The notes beneath the pieces are model-generated. The model had not been told where the DNA came from. It saw nothing but the letters and a program-made list of their open reading frames with translations, and did not search any database. The translations under genes and the position numbers were made by a program. From NCBI GenBank assembly GCA_029204225.1, contig CM055092.1:13582476-13646475 (forward strand): a stretch of DNA of 64,000 nucleotides, written 5' to 3'. Below, piece by piece: positions 45,180 to 57,412 of the stretch. The number at the start of each line of letters is the position of its first letter. Position 1 is the stretch's first letter. This DNA comes from Diphasiastrum complanatum. Taxonomy: Eukaryota > Streptophyta > Lycopodiopsida > Lycopodiales > Lycopodiaceae.

Positions 45180-47414
45180 GCTTTCCTAAACATTGTTGTA
45201 GAGAGTGCAAATATGTACGTTTTGTAGAGGAATTGGCAAAATAGGTTTCCAATTTAGATCCTCTTTGTCTCTTGTCATTCTTGTATTCTTGGTCATCTCA
45301 TATGATGATTTCATACAATATAAACATGTAGTTTTGGAGGTTGGTCCATGGGAAACATTGAACATACATTTTAAAGATTTCAAATCACCAGCCAAATGCC
45401 ACTCTACCTTGAAGTCTCTTATTTCAAGTACATTGAAAAGTTCCCCATCCATATGCTCTTTGATGATTCTGGGATATGTTGTTTTGCTAAATGCCCATGA
45501 CAGAATGTCATGATCTTCTTTTAAAACCTAAAAAATGGATAGACAAAAAAATAGTCAATTGATAACAATATTAAAACCCAAATAACATACAATATCAAAA
45601 CTCAGTAGATTTTAAAAATCAGACCTCAAAAGTTGCCAACCACCAGATATATTTCTCGGACTAAACATTGAGGTTAAAATCTCCTTGATCGTTAGTCTTT
45701 TGAAGTGCTCCATTCATGAGTATTATACTCACTCTCTCCATTTTTTGTTCTTTAATAAGTTCTGATTCATCCAGCTTCAGTACCAAAACTATTTTATTGT
45801 CTATCTTTTCCGTGGAAATATTAGAGAAATGTATAATAACATATTCACATCGACAAACAAGTTATTTGACTGATTGTAAGACATGGATTTTTTGTCCTTT
45901 GATTGATATACTTCCTCAATATGAAATGGAACACGTATAATCTTTTGAATTTCTCTATTCATTGAATCGCGCTTCGATTTTATTTGAAATGGTCATGGAA
46001 TAAGAAATTTCTTAATGCTAACCAGCGTCAAAGCTTGTATGATAATCTTATATATGATGCCATAAGCATCTTTGCTTATTCCAGCAAAATCACATGCTCC
46101 TAAAATTATAGTATTGTCAAGTATTTTTTTGTACTTCAATCATTAATGCATTAACTATTTTTATCTTAACACGACTGTTTCGATTATTGATTATCAATGA
46201 CTCAGTTGATTTTGTTGTCAACACAGAGCCCAAAGACTTGCCTATAGTAGCATTGTCTTTCACATTTTGATTCTCAACCAATGCGGATCTGTAAAAAAAG
46301 AAAAAAATAATAATAGATGATTAATGTTACAATTTACAGTCATGCTAAAACAATATAAGATCTGAACTCTTGAAGTATAAAAAAAATTGCAAAGGCCAAA
46401 AGTCAAACACTTACTTGAATGTATAAATTCTCCTTTTCCGATAGCCTCTTGTTGATGACAAATTATGAATATTTGTGTTGATCACTCACTTTTCTTTTTT
46501 TGTTCTTACTTTTTTACCTATCAAGTTAACATCTCTCAATAGTTGTGAATATGTAGAACGACCATTATTCAATTCGATTTTCATTGATCAATCTCTTTTC
46601 TTGTACTCACTACAATTTTTTGCAACAATTCACTATTATTTCGTAGATTTTCATTTTCTTTTTGGAGAACCTCATTCTCTAGCAAATTTATTCATAAAAT
46701 ATTGTCTTTTTTAGCACAATCTAAAGATTTACGTCTAATTTCATCCTCTAAACAATAGATTCTTTCCATTGAAAATGCGTTACCATATTTTTCTAATCTT
46801 TTACAATAACCTAGCAAACCATTCTTTCCATGACAGACAAAATATACCAATTGAGTAGCAAAAGAAAATTTGGGATGCTGCATGGAATATGGATCTTTAG
46901 GATATAATGTCCCGTCTACCCAGAGGTCCAGATTTGCTTTCCCGTCAATCCTATAGCACAAACAATCATCAACTGATAAGCAAGATGCTTTGACACCTCT
47001 TTTAATGAAAGGAGCATATTCTTCAGGAAGATCTATATGGAGATGAAATTTTTTCATTGTAAGAAGAAAAAGTAGATTGCGATCCAATATCAGTTCAACA
47101 AAAAAATAAATAAATAAATGAAACATACTCAGCACCTTTATACATTTCACAAACCAGTTTATCATTTCACGTAGCACTTGAAGAATGAGATTGATCTTTG
47201 ATTCAAATGTTGTCATGCCGCTCATTTTTTTATTTTTAAGTTTTGAGCTGAGCGCTCCCTCCTTAAGTCTTATAAGTTTAGTAATGTGCAATTGGTTGTT
47301 ACTCGAAACTAGCAACAAGGTTCCAACACTAGAATTTATGAAAAATAATTTGGTTGCTATTGCCCATACTCCAAATGCACAACAGACATCCTTTTTAGAG
47401 TACACCAACTTCAC
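45180..47414 (-). pseudogene. Unclassified transposase-like gene (HICTL-type), broken
   Basis: The minus strand reads from 47414: a mostly hydrophobic stretch, LPEEYAPFIKRGVKASCLSV, DLWVDGTLYPKDPYSMQHPK, then a coiled-coil-like tail (CLEDEIRRKSLDCAKK, continuing past a stop at 46692 as ENEVLQKENENLRNNSELLQ). Further down, 45452-45186 reads EWHLAGDLKSLKCMFNVSHG, TTCLYCMKSS, and PIPLQNVHICTLYNN. A GDLK..... followed by CxxC and then an HICTLx motif is, from memory, a pattern in uncharacterised transposon-like proteins of animals and algae. I cannot name the family. Gaps around 45.5-46.6 kb contain stops and may be introns or decay. Confidence 0.4.
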
Positions 47415-47469
47415 AAAACAGAAAACAAGAAGTCATTAACAAAGAGGCGATGATTTCCAAGAAAGTAAA

Positions 47470-48330
47470 AGGTGCAAGAACCATCAGAACATTGCTATTG
47501 CTAGAAACAAATCTGATCAAGATGAAAACACCTCTTTGCTGAGCTCTCTAATGAAAAAATTTGAATCATAAGCTTGGTTAAGTTTTCCAAGCTCATGAAA
47601 AGCCATTCCCGAAAGACATATTACAGATATCGATAGGCATGTGCTTGGAGGGGCAAGTATACTGGGAGATAGATACTGAAGTAGCTTTATTGGAGGAAAG
47701 GAAGACACTAGAAAATGCTTCAAGTGATTTTCTATTATGAGGATTATTGTTTTAGATCAAAGGAATTCTGCACAAATGATCTTTCAAACATTTGTTTATC
47801 ATTGCTAAGTGATGCCATGATAGTACAACAAGTGAGGGACCTTAAAACATTTACAAGCATGGAAGACCTGTCTTTTTTAATGTCGCTAAGATTCAATAAA
47901 CCAACAAGTTCTTCTAATTTTCTTTGCAGAGTACAGCTTCTAAGCATGTATCCATGTAGCCAGCACATCTGAAACTTCCGCTGAAGGCTGAGTGGATCAC
48001 ATTGCCATTCTTGTCTTTTAAGGCCAATAATGCTATAGCTTACTTTTCTGAAAATACTCACAACACAGGCAGATCTACCTGGGAGAGCCATGAGAGCTTA
48101 CCCCATGCTTAAAAGGATGAATGGCTAGTTCATCCTTGCTAAAGTTATGGATCTTATCAGCGGCACAAAGAACTGATTAAGATGTAAACAAACAAAATTT
48201 TGGCTAAAAGTGAGAGTCAGAGAAATATTAGGCCATCTTTCATGTGCCAAGGAGTACCTCAGCTTTATACTAGCATGAGCAAGCTTTTCAACTAAAAAGA
48301 GATTTAATCTCCAATGCATAGTAAAATGAG
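47470..48330 (-). pseudogene. Unrecognised gene-like fragment
   Basis: Minus frames 48319-48125, 48091-47744 and 47723-47517 have convincing protein composition (LHLNQFFVPLIRSITLARMN; LQRKLEELVGLLNLSDIKKD; GMAFHELGKLNQAYDSNFFI). They look helical and could be a superhelical-repeat host protein. Stops at about 48122 and 47742 separate them, the latter close to possible splice sites. I do not recognise the family. It could be a host gene fragment captured or cut off by rearrangement. Confidence 0.4.
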
Positions 48331-48419
48331 AAGATTCTATAGCTAATTCTGTGAATACATATATTCTTTCAAATGTTGAAGGTGAGTAAGCTTACCTAAA
48401 TGAGGCTTGTCTTTGTGGT

Positions 48420-48800
48420 TAGCTGAAGACTGAAAGTTCCGTCTCTCAAGTCTCAAGCTCTAGCTCTCTGCTCCAACAACCATGCTCCCCCTCTCAGCTC
48501 TCTGCTCCAGCGGCTTGATGCTCCCACTACCTGGGTGCTCGCTGCTCCCACTGCCCGGTTGGCTGCTCCACCCTCCTCGTTGTTCGTTGCTCTCTATGTC
48601 TCTACGCTGCTCATACCTCAGCGCTCGCTGCTCGCTGCTCTAGACCACTCTCGCTGCTCCAGACTCATGCCTCATGCATCATGCCTCAGTGCCCACTCTC
48701 GCAGCTCACTTGCTCGCACTGTGCAAGCTGCAGCTCTCGGCGCCACATCGCTGCTCCACCCCACTCTGAGGCTTGAGCTCTTCCACCGTGTTGCTGCTGC
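48420..48800. repeat. Degenerate CTGCTC-rich repeat
   Basis: Words such as CTCTGCTCCA, CGCTGCTCCCACT and TCGCTGCTC recur irregularly. The plus ORF 48535-49083 starts inside it and its Ala/Ser/Leu-rich first half reflects the repeat. Confidence 0.65.
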
Positions 48801-49950
48801 TTGCTGTCTCGACTATGGAAACTTCCAAGTTCAAAGGCTGAAGCCTGAATGCAAATGGCAAACGCAAAATTCAAGAAACATTCAAGAATTTTTTGGTGCA
48901 TTTAATATTGTGGGCTGGCCTCAAGGTCCAAGGCTCCTTAAATCTTTTAAGGGCAAACTCCAAGGACCATATGGGAAGCCTAAAAGTCCTACTTTTAAAA
49001 ATATTTCCAGCATTTTTTTGAACAAGCCATTAAAAAACCTGTATTTTTTTTTATGTATGATGGCTATAATCCTCCAAGTTTGAAAAGTAACCATGGGTTT
49101 AGCACAATACAAAGTTAATCAAGGAGCTAACATCCGTTATATTTCAAAAAATGCCGATTTTTAGGAAGGCTACATCCTTCTAAAATATTTGCATAGCGAT
49201 TTTTAACAATGTTGCCGGTTCCATTTCTTAACTATGTCGGTTTTCCTACTCCAAGGAATCAAAAGATTTCTCTTAGTAGTAGATGCGTGAACATTTCATC
49301 TATTTTGTGGCGATCTTTCATTTTATGAGAGAATCAACTTCAGGTGGATCCTCTCTTGTAAAATTTTTTAGAGGAACAGTCATTCATTTATACATATCAA
49401 ATTAAATCCAAATGGACTTGAAACCCACTATTGCTAATCAAACCACCCAATGACTTATTAAGAACTATCAATCCATATCCACATGAAAACAGTACGAGAG
49501 AGAAGATAGAAGGGAAAAGGGGTCTGAGCTCTGCGTAGGAGATAATTGCCCACATAAGAGCTTGAGTTTGTTGGTTGGCAAGAGAAGGCCTCAAAAAACT
49601 AACTTTGGTCGTCAAGGGTAAAAAATATATAGTTTTAGGTTTCTGAAAAGCAAGGGTCTCCATTCAATTTACCCTTGCCTTGTGCCAACTTCTTAGATTT
49701 TACCTTCTTCATATCATTGGAAATTAATTACAGAGGCAGGATGTCATATTGTGCTCATGAGGTTTGATTTATGTAATTAGGGCTAGTTCAGTGCGAATTT
49801 GAATACTTTGTTAAGTGTGAGGCTGTTATGTCCATGTCCAGTTCAAACATTTCAAAATAATCTTTGACGTGTATATTTGGCACTCCAGTGTACGAGTTTA
49901 TTAGTAATGCCTCGTCAGGTGCGATTTTATTCTTGGAGAGGCCCTTTGCT
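48800..49950. other. No gene recognised
   Basis: A plus ORF tail (to 49083) and a minus ORF (49663-49397) have no recognisable domain. The rest is AT-rich. Confidence 0.45.
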
Positions 49951-49999
49951 TCTATTGGCTACTGCATGGAAGGAAGGATTGAAATCCTAACTCTTCAAA

Positions 50000-50351
50000 T
50001 GAAACACATCTAAATCTAAGGTGCACAAAGAATCACACTCCACCTACCACCACTTTGACTTTGACTATCACTTAGGACTTAACAAAACTTAATCAACTTA
50101 GACTTTGGGCCTTTTTACATTATTTTATTTGCATGGCCCAAATCCAATTTATTCCATAAAATAATATTTACATGTGCTCATTGGTCTATGGCTTACGCAC
50201 GCAGGATGCCACGACCCTTGCACCTATTTTTCTATTTATTGGGTAATTTTTATTTATTTACAAGAAATATCCTCCCGACTTGAAGTAGTGTCGGTCCGTC
50301 GGCGGCGCTAGTATGGGCCACGTGTTTCTTTACGGCACCTTATTAGATATG
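50000..50351 (-). mobile_element. Left remnant of an older gypsy element (LTR part and 3' internal end)
   Basis: Positions about 50110-50275 resemble the 3' part (plus strand) of the LTR at 50352-51160 (TTTATTTGCATGGCCC versus TTTTAATTCCAAGGCCC; CACGCAGGATGCCA in both). Then GTAGTGTCGGTCCGTC parallels GTAGTGCCGGTCCCTC just inside the younger element at 51176. It is therefore an older relative, cut by the younger insertion at 50351. Confidence 0.7.
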
Positions 50352-51160
50352 TGTGGGGTCGAAGATCTCTCGTAGCATAGCCCTTCCGCCTGTCAACATA
50401 GGTTAGATCTGGATAAGTACCTAACTATGCATAGATGCTACTTTTAGTTAATTTCCTACTTTCTCCCTTAACTCTACTCACCACTATACTACTCCTCTTT
50501 AACTCTACTCCTCTACACTAACATTCATCATGGTTTTGGTTGAAGAGAAGGAATGGAGAATAAGAGATTGAGAAGGGAAGAGAAAGAGAGAGATAGAGAG
50601 TGAGGGTGGAGGTTAGCTCAAATGCTCCTTATGCTTGTTAATGGAAAAGCATTCACTATGGCAAACAATAAACATGGAAATAGAAAGCAATGGAAAACAC
50701 AATAAAGAGCAATAGCAAGTAGTGAATAGCAAATGAGGATGATTCTCTTCCAAAAATGGTAGAGTTTCCTCCTTCTCATTAAGCATGAAAATAGTGTACA
50801 AATGGTGCTTTTTTATGAAATGGGAAAAGCCCTTGCCCCTCAATCTTATTGGCTAATATTCACAATGATCCTATCCATTCATCTTGGAACCAACTTGATC
50901 CAAGGGTCCACAAAAAGTACATTAGAAATCACAAGATTCATGTGAGTCCCAATTTGGACCCAACTCTAAAAAGTGATCTCTAAGTTTAAAAATGACATTG
51001 GGCCTCTAGTTTTATTTTAATTCCAAGGCCCAAGTCAAGTTTATTTTATTTACAACTCTAATTGCGTGCTCATTGGGCCATGGGCTTATACACGCAGGAT
51101 GTCATGCCCTCGCAACACATTTTATTGGAGGATTACACTTTGTTGGGAATACCCCCAACA
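50352..51160 (-). repeat. 3' LTR of the gypsy element
   Basis: 809 bp, matching 62750-63567 closely from GTCGAAGATCTCTCG to GGGAATACCCCCAACA. Both LTRs contain the same small ORF (50843-50613 here), which is a shared LTR sequence, not a gene. Confidence 0.93.
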
Positions 51161-51368
51161 GGACCCACGGCCTGATGTAGTGCCGGTCCCTCAGCACTCT
51201 GCCGGTTTAGTATAGCGTTCTCTTGGACCGCCTCTGGTGGATTAGATAGCCCGTAACGTCTTCTATGAAGTTGAGACGGTCCAGTTTCTTCGAGTCCTTT
51301 GGCATGCGGAAGGACTTGTGGACTCATGTCAGCCATTCCTGATCCACCCATGCTTGGAATCATTTCGT

Positions 51369-54324
51369 CTAGGGATCTCCAAGGAATGCAGCTCGGTAAT
51401 ATACGCGAGCGACTGGCAGCTGGTCTTCGACTTTGTCGGAAGCGAGCGTCTTATTTGGATCAAAAAATATGGAGGGTAGAAAATCATCCCATTTTATCTC
51501 AATGCCCATTAAATATTCTAAGTCCCAGGCATAAGTGGCTACCGCGCGGACTGTGGGATCGGGGCAATTGATGTAGTGACTTGCGAATGCGGAGAGAGCC
51601 CTTCTGGCATCTACATTCGTAGTCCACCCATATTCGGATTTGATGATTGGCCAGTTGAAATTGTGTAGTGTGATCTGGTCCAGAGGAGTGCCGCATTTTG
51701 CCCATTTGGATCTTCTTGGACATGGCAGAAAATGCACGTTCACCCGTAACTGTTGCGGACTCATCACGTAAGCCCTGATGGCCGCAGGGTCTCTGTCAAA
51801 TAACTGTTGTCGCCACTCCGGTTGTGGTTGGAGAGCGGGTAAGGCTTGCAGTTCTTTTCCCTTCATGGTCTGAGCTGAGAATGATATTTGCCAGCCGCCT
51901 CTTGATGACTCGTGGAGATATTTGGATAAAAATTCACTGATGTTCTTCTCCACGGACTTCGGTCTTCGGAAGGCCCGGCTGGCAAATATCGTACGCGATC
52001 CTCTAGATGATGTTGCTTGACCTTGGCTAGTGGTTGCACCTTGGCTCTGGTCTCGTGTTTCAGCGGCCGCATCTGTCTGCCCTTGGTCTTGGCCTTCGGA
52101 CCCTTGATCTGGTTGAAATCCCCCTGCTGCCTGTTGGCTCTGATCTTGGCTGATACTAGCTTGTGCAGCGTCAAAATTAGGTGGTGGTGGAATTACCACG
52201 GGGGTGGGTTGGGCCTTCGTTTCCATGTATTTTTGGCACGCCTTGAGGGCTTGCTTGGCCTGGGCGAGCTCTTGCGTTGCACTTGCCCGATACTTATTGA
52301 ACTCCGTCTGGTAGCTATTGAGGGTTTGGTTATAAATCTGCACCTGACGCCGTAGAAGATTCATCTCTGATTGGAAAAGCGGCCTTGTGTCCGGTGCAGA
52401 TTGGGCTAACCAGACGAGCTTTTCGTCTTGTAAGGCTTTGACCTCCGTCCCCAGGTGCGGGTTCTCTGCTTCCAAAAGTGTAAGTTGCGTCTGGATGGGG
52501 GCAAGCCGTTGGGATGCTTCAGCTTGAAGCTCCTGCACCTTTGTGGAGGCCTCAGTCAGCGCTTTGGAGAGGCTTTGAATATATTTGTTTAGGCCCTCCT
52601 CCTTCTGCTGCAGCTTGCCAATCTCCTGGTGCACTGCTTGTTCATGTTGCTGAGCCAGAATCAGCTCTTGTTGCAGCTTGGTGAAGTCTGCTCGCAGTTG
52701 TGTATTACTTGTTGCCAAATGTAGTACCCTGCTTTCGAGAATAGCTTTGGCCGCTACCGCGTCCAGCATGTATTTTCCTAGAGTTTGGTATGCCGTCGTT
52801 AGATCCGTGGGAGCAGTTGGTACATTGGCACTGGCAGGGGCTTGTGTTGTATCGGCCCCGACGACTTGTGGAATTCCGTCGTCATTGTCTTCGATCAGGT
52901 TTTCATTTGTCCTAATGTCATCTGGGGCAGTAGGGTCAGTCCGATCTGGTGATGCTACAAAAATTGTTTGTACAAATGCGTCATCAAGCAGCGGTTGGCT
53001 GTCCTTGGCAACCTTTGTTGGCGAAGCGGGTGGGGTGTGAGAAACAACTGTGGAAACAGGGGTGAGGACGGTTTGTCCAAACGAGAGGATGGGAGGAACA
53101 GTGGGGAACTGAAGGGTGGTGTGGAGTATGGAAGAAGGTGAGGATGGAGCAGAAAGTGTCTAGCGTGGGGGTGAAAAATTGATAACTTGCATCCATGCCA
53201 GAGTTTCTGGGGACAATTGCGAATCAGAAGGATTGAATGTGAGAGGAGCAACAGTGGTGGCAGGAGTGATGGAGGATGCGATGGTGATGGATGGAGCAGT
53301 GGACACTGGAAGAGAAGTAGGAGTGGTATCAACAGAAAAAACGGGGATGGAGACAGAAACAGATGTGGATGGAACAGGAAGAGAGGTAGCAACAACAGAA
53401 ACTGGAGTGGGGGGTTGCATGAAAGAAGAAGTGGCGGTGGGTGATGAAGTGGTTAGTGCGGCAGTGGAGACACGTCTTCGGGTGACAGGTGGAGATGTGG
53501 ATGTAGAAGCAGCGCCACGCATTCGTTTGCTGGCCATTGTGTTAATGACTGCAGGTTGGGAGGAGGTAGATGCTTGACATGGTGGATAAAGGTTAGTATG
53601 TGGCACAAGGGTAGACAGGAGGGATGAGCGTTGGAAACTGCGCACTTTCGTCTCGAGAAGTGCACAAGCAAAGTTACACAACAGGGGGCCTGCTGCGAGT
53701 CGCTCACGATTGTTGGGTTTGATGGAGTTGGTTAGTTCTTGAATAAGGAAGCTATGCCAGTCGTATGCCACAACGGAGGGGTTAGGGAATTCCAAAAAGG
53801 ATTCTACTATCTGACTCAGCAACGTAGACTGGATTCTATCCTTGCGAAATGTTGAAATAACCAGAAAGTTATTCAACAAATGCGCAACCGCCTGAATGAC
53901 GGATTCCATGATAGCTTCTATCAGGTAACCATTGTTAGTCTAGATGGGAATTTCTGGTGTGGTTTGGGTGACGAATGGTTTGACCAGAGCTTTGGCGTGG
54001 CGATGGGAGATGGGTTGACGATCACCGGACATAATGCCAACGATGACCATCGAGTCGGCGTTAATCCTGACCTTGTACATGGTACCTTGGTACAGGAAGT
54101 GAAAACGAGCCTTGTCCTCGTCCCAGGTGGCGTAAGTGTGCCATGTTAATCTCAGAATGGAAGAGCGCCGAGTAAAAACCCATTGCTTCAAGGAGTAGGC
54201 TGGTTGTCTACAGCCATGGTTGTATCAGAGTGTCAGAGGGTAGAGGCCAAATCTGCGTGGCCTCGAGGATGTCACGCTGGATCACATGTTTGGCACCAGA
54301 GTCTTCAGAGGATGAGGAGGCCAT
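51369..54324 (-). pseudogene. Extra 3' ORF of the gypsy element (coiled-coil, Gln/Ser/Pro-rich)
   Basis: One frame runs from 54191 to 51369 with in-frame stops near 53940 and 53160; an ATG at 54324 in another frame (MASSSSEDSG) may be the true start before a frameshift. Regions in order: globular (TWHTYATWDEDKARFHFLYQ), helical, Ser/Thr/Pro-rich (about 53550-53170), coiled coil (SKALTEASTKVQELQAEASQ), Gln-rich (QSQGATTSQGQATSSRG), then a C-terminal globular part (WGWTTNVDARR-like, LPVARVYYRAAFLGDP end). No envelope-type signal or membrane segment was seen. Function unknown. The homologue at 63573-63900 extends about 50 residues further, so this copy is probably truncated at its end. Confidence 0.7.
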
Positions 54325-54659
54325 CTTAGCAATGATGATTAGTGGTCGAAAAAGTCTAAAAAGTAGAAAAAATGGTGGAAAATGAAAAAAGATGTGAAAA
54401 CAGTAGAAAATTGAGAATAATGAGTGTTGGATGACAATGATTGTAGTTCAGAGCGCAGATCGGTGTTTAATATGAGCAGATGTAGGAAGTTTGGTAAAAA
54501 ATAAAGAACTTGGTATTTTCAGTGGAAATTTCGACAGAGCTTTGCTAGCAAAGGTGACAAATGACTCGAATTCAGCCCTTATATAGCGGAATTTAGAGTG
54601 CGTATTCGATGAAATCCACTTTCCCTTGCTCAGTTCTACCCAAATTTTGGCAGACACCT

Positions 54660-55400
54660 TCTTCATAAAATTCTAAGACCTCAGGGATGTCTGCAAGAGT
54701 TCAGAAGGTGATTTGACTGCTATGCGAAGGTTCTGCGAGGGTTTAGGCTGTCTGCGAGGGTTCCACTCTCGCAGGAAGTGATCTCTCGCACAACTTGTTC
54801 CTATGATTGAATTTTCAAGATCAAACCATGTAGGCAGGCTAATTTCACTGCTCTGATTTCATTTAGGCACCTTGCAAGAGTTGGTAAGATGATCTTGATG
54901 CTCTGCGAGGGTTCTAAAAATTCTACTTTTGGGAATTCTTGCATACACTAAAAAATGATGATTCCTCCATCAGAAACTCTCCCAGAGATTTTCATGGATG
55001 CATCTAGGTCAAATTTGGTGACTGGCCAATTTTCAAGAGCTATCTCCCAGGGGATCTCAGAAAATCATGAAAAAAGTGCTCTTTCATAGTGTTTTTTGAC
55101 GAGATCTCGAGATTTTCTGATTTTCAACTTCTGTAAACTGGTAATCAGCTTCATCCAGGCTCGATCTGACTGTTAGTAGTGCTCTGAAAGTTCTGCTAGA
55201 TTTTTGGTAGTAGATCCATTAGTCAATCTGATGATCTGCTTCCTTTTTTATCCTATCAGGATCTGGATCCTCCTTGGATGCTGATGGATTTCTCTGATCT
55301 TGTCAGATCTGGCTGAATCTTGATGGATTTAGCTTGATTTGGCTTGATCTCCTCAGATCTAGAGGTGATGGCTGAGCAGATTAGCTTTTTGTAACGTGTC
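54660..55400. repeat. Spacer with scattered GCGAGGGTT / AACTCTCGC words (3' side)
   Basis: TGCGAGGGTT-type words or their complements occur at about 54693, 54724, 54735, 54753, 54767, 54785, 54874 and 54903, in both orientations. No ORF is supported. Also GATCTGATxxATTT-like words recur at 55250-55370. Confidence 0.6.
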
Positions 55401-55420
55401 ACCCCCAATCTGGATCTGTC

Positions 55421-56467
55421 TCACTGTGGTGGCCAGTACTTGTGCAATCGGCTACCGTTGATGGGTGTGTCGAATGGCGTCCCATCTAGCTTTTCTAAGT
55501 TCACAGCCCCATGATTAAGAATCTCCTTGATCTTATAAGGACCTTCGCCCATGAATTTCAACTTCCCCTTGATCGCCTTGGTTTTATACATCAGGACCAG
55601 ATCTCCTGAACGAAGATCCTTCTTTTGTAATCTGCGATCATGCCAAGCTTTGCGTCTTTTCTTTTCAGCTGCCAGTGCATGCACAACTAGTAAGTGTGTT
55701 TCATAGAATTTATGCAGAGCTTCGAGACGTAGCTGTAGAGATTTGGACTCATTAAGACGTTGCGCGGTGGCAATCCTTAATGAAGGAACTAAAGACTCTA
55801 CTGGCATCACAGCATCCTAACCATATACCAATTGGAAGGGTGTTTGATTGGTGGTCCCTTTATATGTTGTCCTGAATGCCCACAGTGCAGCATGCAATTT
55901 GTGTTCCCAATCTGATCTGCTAGTTTCAACTGTTTTCGTGAGCACGCTACACAGGATCTTATTGGATGATTCTGCTTGCTCATTAACACAAGGATAATAT
56001 GGCATAATGGTTCTGTGGATCACGAAGAATTCCTCCAACAGGACCTTGATGGTCTCATTGATGAAATGGCTTCCGCGATCAATGACTAGTTCCATTGGGC
56101 ATCCAAAGCGCACAATGATATTTTCATAAAGGAACTTGGCGGTGGTCCTAGCATCAGCTACTCTTACTGCCTTGGCTTCGACCCATTTGGTGAGGTAGCC
56201 TATGGCTACGATTATGTATCGAACCTAGGAACTCCTTGCTGCAGGGTGAATTGGACCAATATAGTCCAATCCCCATTTTTCAAACGGTGCTTGGGCTAAG
56301 ACTAGGTGCAATAGATCATAGTTCAATCTCGTTGGTCTCCTTGCCTTTTGGCACACATTGCACTTTTTCAAGTATTCCTCCATATCTTTATGAATCGTTG
56401 GCCACCAACATCCTGATTGCAGGATCTTGTGAACTGTAATGTCAAATGCAAAATGACCTCCACCCAT
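55421..56467 (-). pseudogene. Gypsy integrase and C-terminal domain
   Basis: Minus frame pieces in one frame: GGGHFAFDITVHKILQSGCW and KKCNVCQKARRPT (HHCC zinc finger), KWGLDYIGPIHP (first catalytic D), VIDRGSHFINETIK (second D), YYPCVNEQAESSNKIL (catalytic E), LHAALWAFRTTYKGTTNQTP, and the C-terminal GDLVLMYKTKAIKGKLKFMG-GEGPYKI block. Stops at about 56227, 55815 and elsewhere break it. Catalytic D, D and E are visible. Confidence 0.88.
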
Positions 56468-56545
56468 GCCTTCATGTGAAAGCGAAATGATCTGGGTGGT
56501 CTCATGAGGAAGAATACACCGCCAAAGAATTTTGTCTGGACCTCT

Positions 56546-57412
56546 TTAGTACAACTGGCCGGCAATCAGCTGATAAGGTCTAGCCTTCAAGATCAATTTA
56601 CGTTGTTTCGCCTTTTGTAGTGATTTGTCTGGTTGGCCCTGCATTAGATATTCAACAATGTCGGTATCCCATTCTGGTACTGTATCCACGTGAAATAAGA
56701 CACCATCTGCCAGCTCATCGTCGGGTTGGGTTGCAATCTCCTTTTCCTTGATTCGTGACACATAATCTGCCATGTAGTGTTGTTTTCCCTTGCGAACTAC
56801 TATCCGAAAATCAAATTTCAACAACAGAAGGAGCCATCTGGTGATTCTCCTGATGTTGCAAGTTTTATTAACGAGATATAGCAAGGGTTGATGGTCCGTA
56901 TAAAAAGCAAAATGTGTGGCCATCAAATAGTGTTGAAACTTCTTAACCGCATAGATCATTGTCAGTGCTTCCCGCTCTGTGGTTGAATAATTCATTTTGG
57001 TATCACTGAGCTGTTGGCTTGCAAATCGGATTGGAAAATCCTTTTTGTGTTCACCTAGCTGGGTTAAGACTGCTCCAACTGCATACTTTGATGCGTCCGT
57101 ATACACGTGGAACTCAATGGACCAATTGGGTGGTCGTAAGATTGGTGCTGAGACCAATGCATCCTCAATCTTCTGGAAAGCCTTTAGAGCTCTCTCATTC
57201 CAATGTGGATCCGTTGTGAGCTTGTAAATTGGTTTGGCTAACTCCGCAAAATCAAGAATGAAGATCCTATAATAGTTAGCATGATCCATAAAAATGTAGA
57301 CCTCATAGATCGTCCCTGGTGGCGGTAGATCAATAATGATCCTGATCTTTGATAGATCTGTGGCGATCCCGTGTCTTGACACTATATGGTCGAGTATCAA
57401 GCCATGTGTCAC
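56546..57412 (-). pseudogene. Gypsy RT end and RNase H
   Basis: This open segment of 288 codons shows the RT connection (GIATDLSKIRIIIDLPPPG; DHANYYRIFILDFAELAKPI), then RNase H: EFHVYTDASKYAVGAVLTQL (catalytic D), STTEREALTMIYAVKKFQHY (catalytic E), HFAFYTDHQPLLYLVN (catalytic D), KGKQHYMADYVSR. The RNase H catalytic residues are present. A stop separates it from RT at 57413. Confidence 0.9.

Noticed and set aside
50613-50843. 76-codon ORF, also at 63013-63243
   Set aside because: Same sequence in both gypsy LTRs; short and without motif, so treated as LTR sequence.
52955-53577. Leu/Pro-rich minus ORF and Val/Gly/Glu-rich plus ORF
   Set aside because: Alternative frames of the Ser/Thr/Pro-rich part of the 3' ORF.
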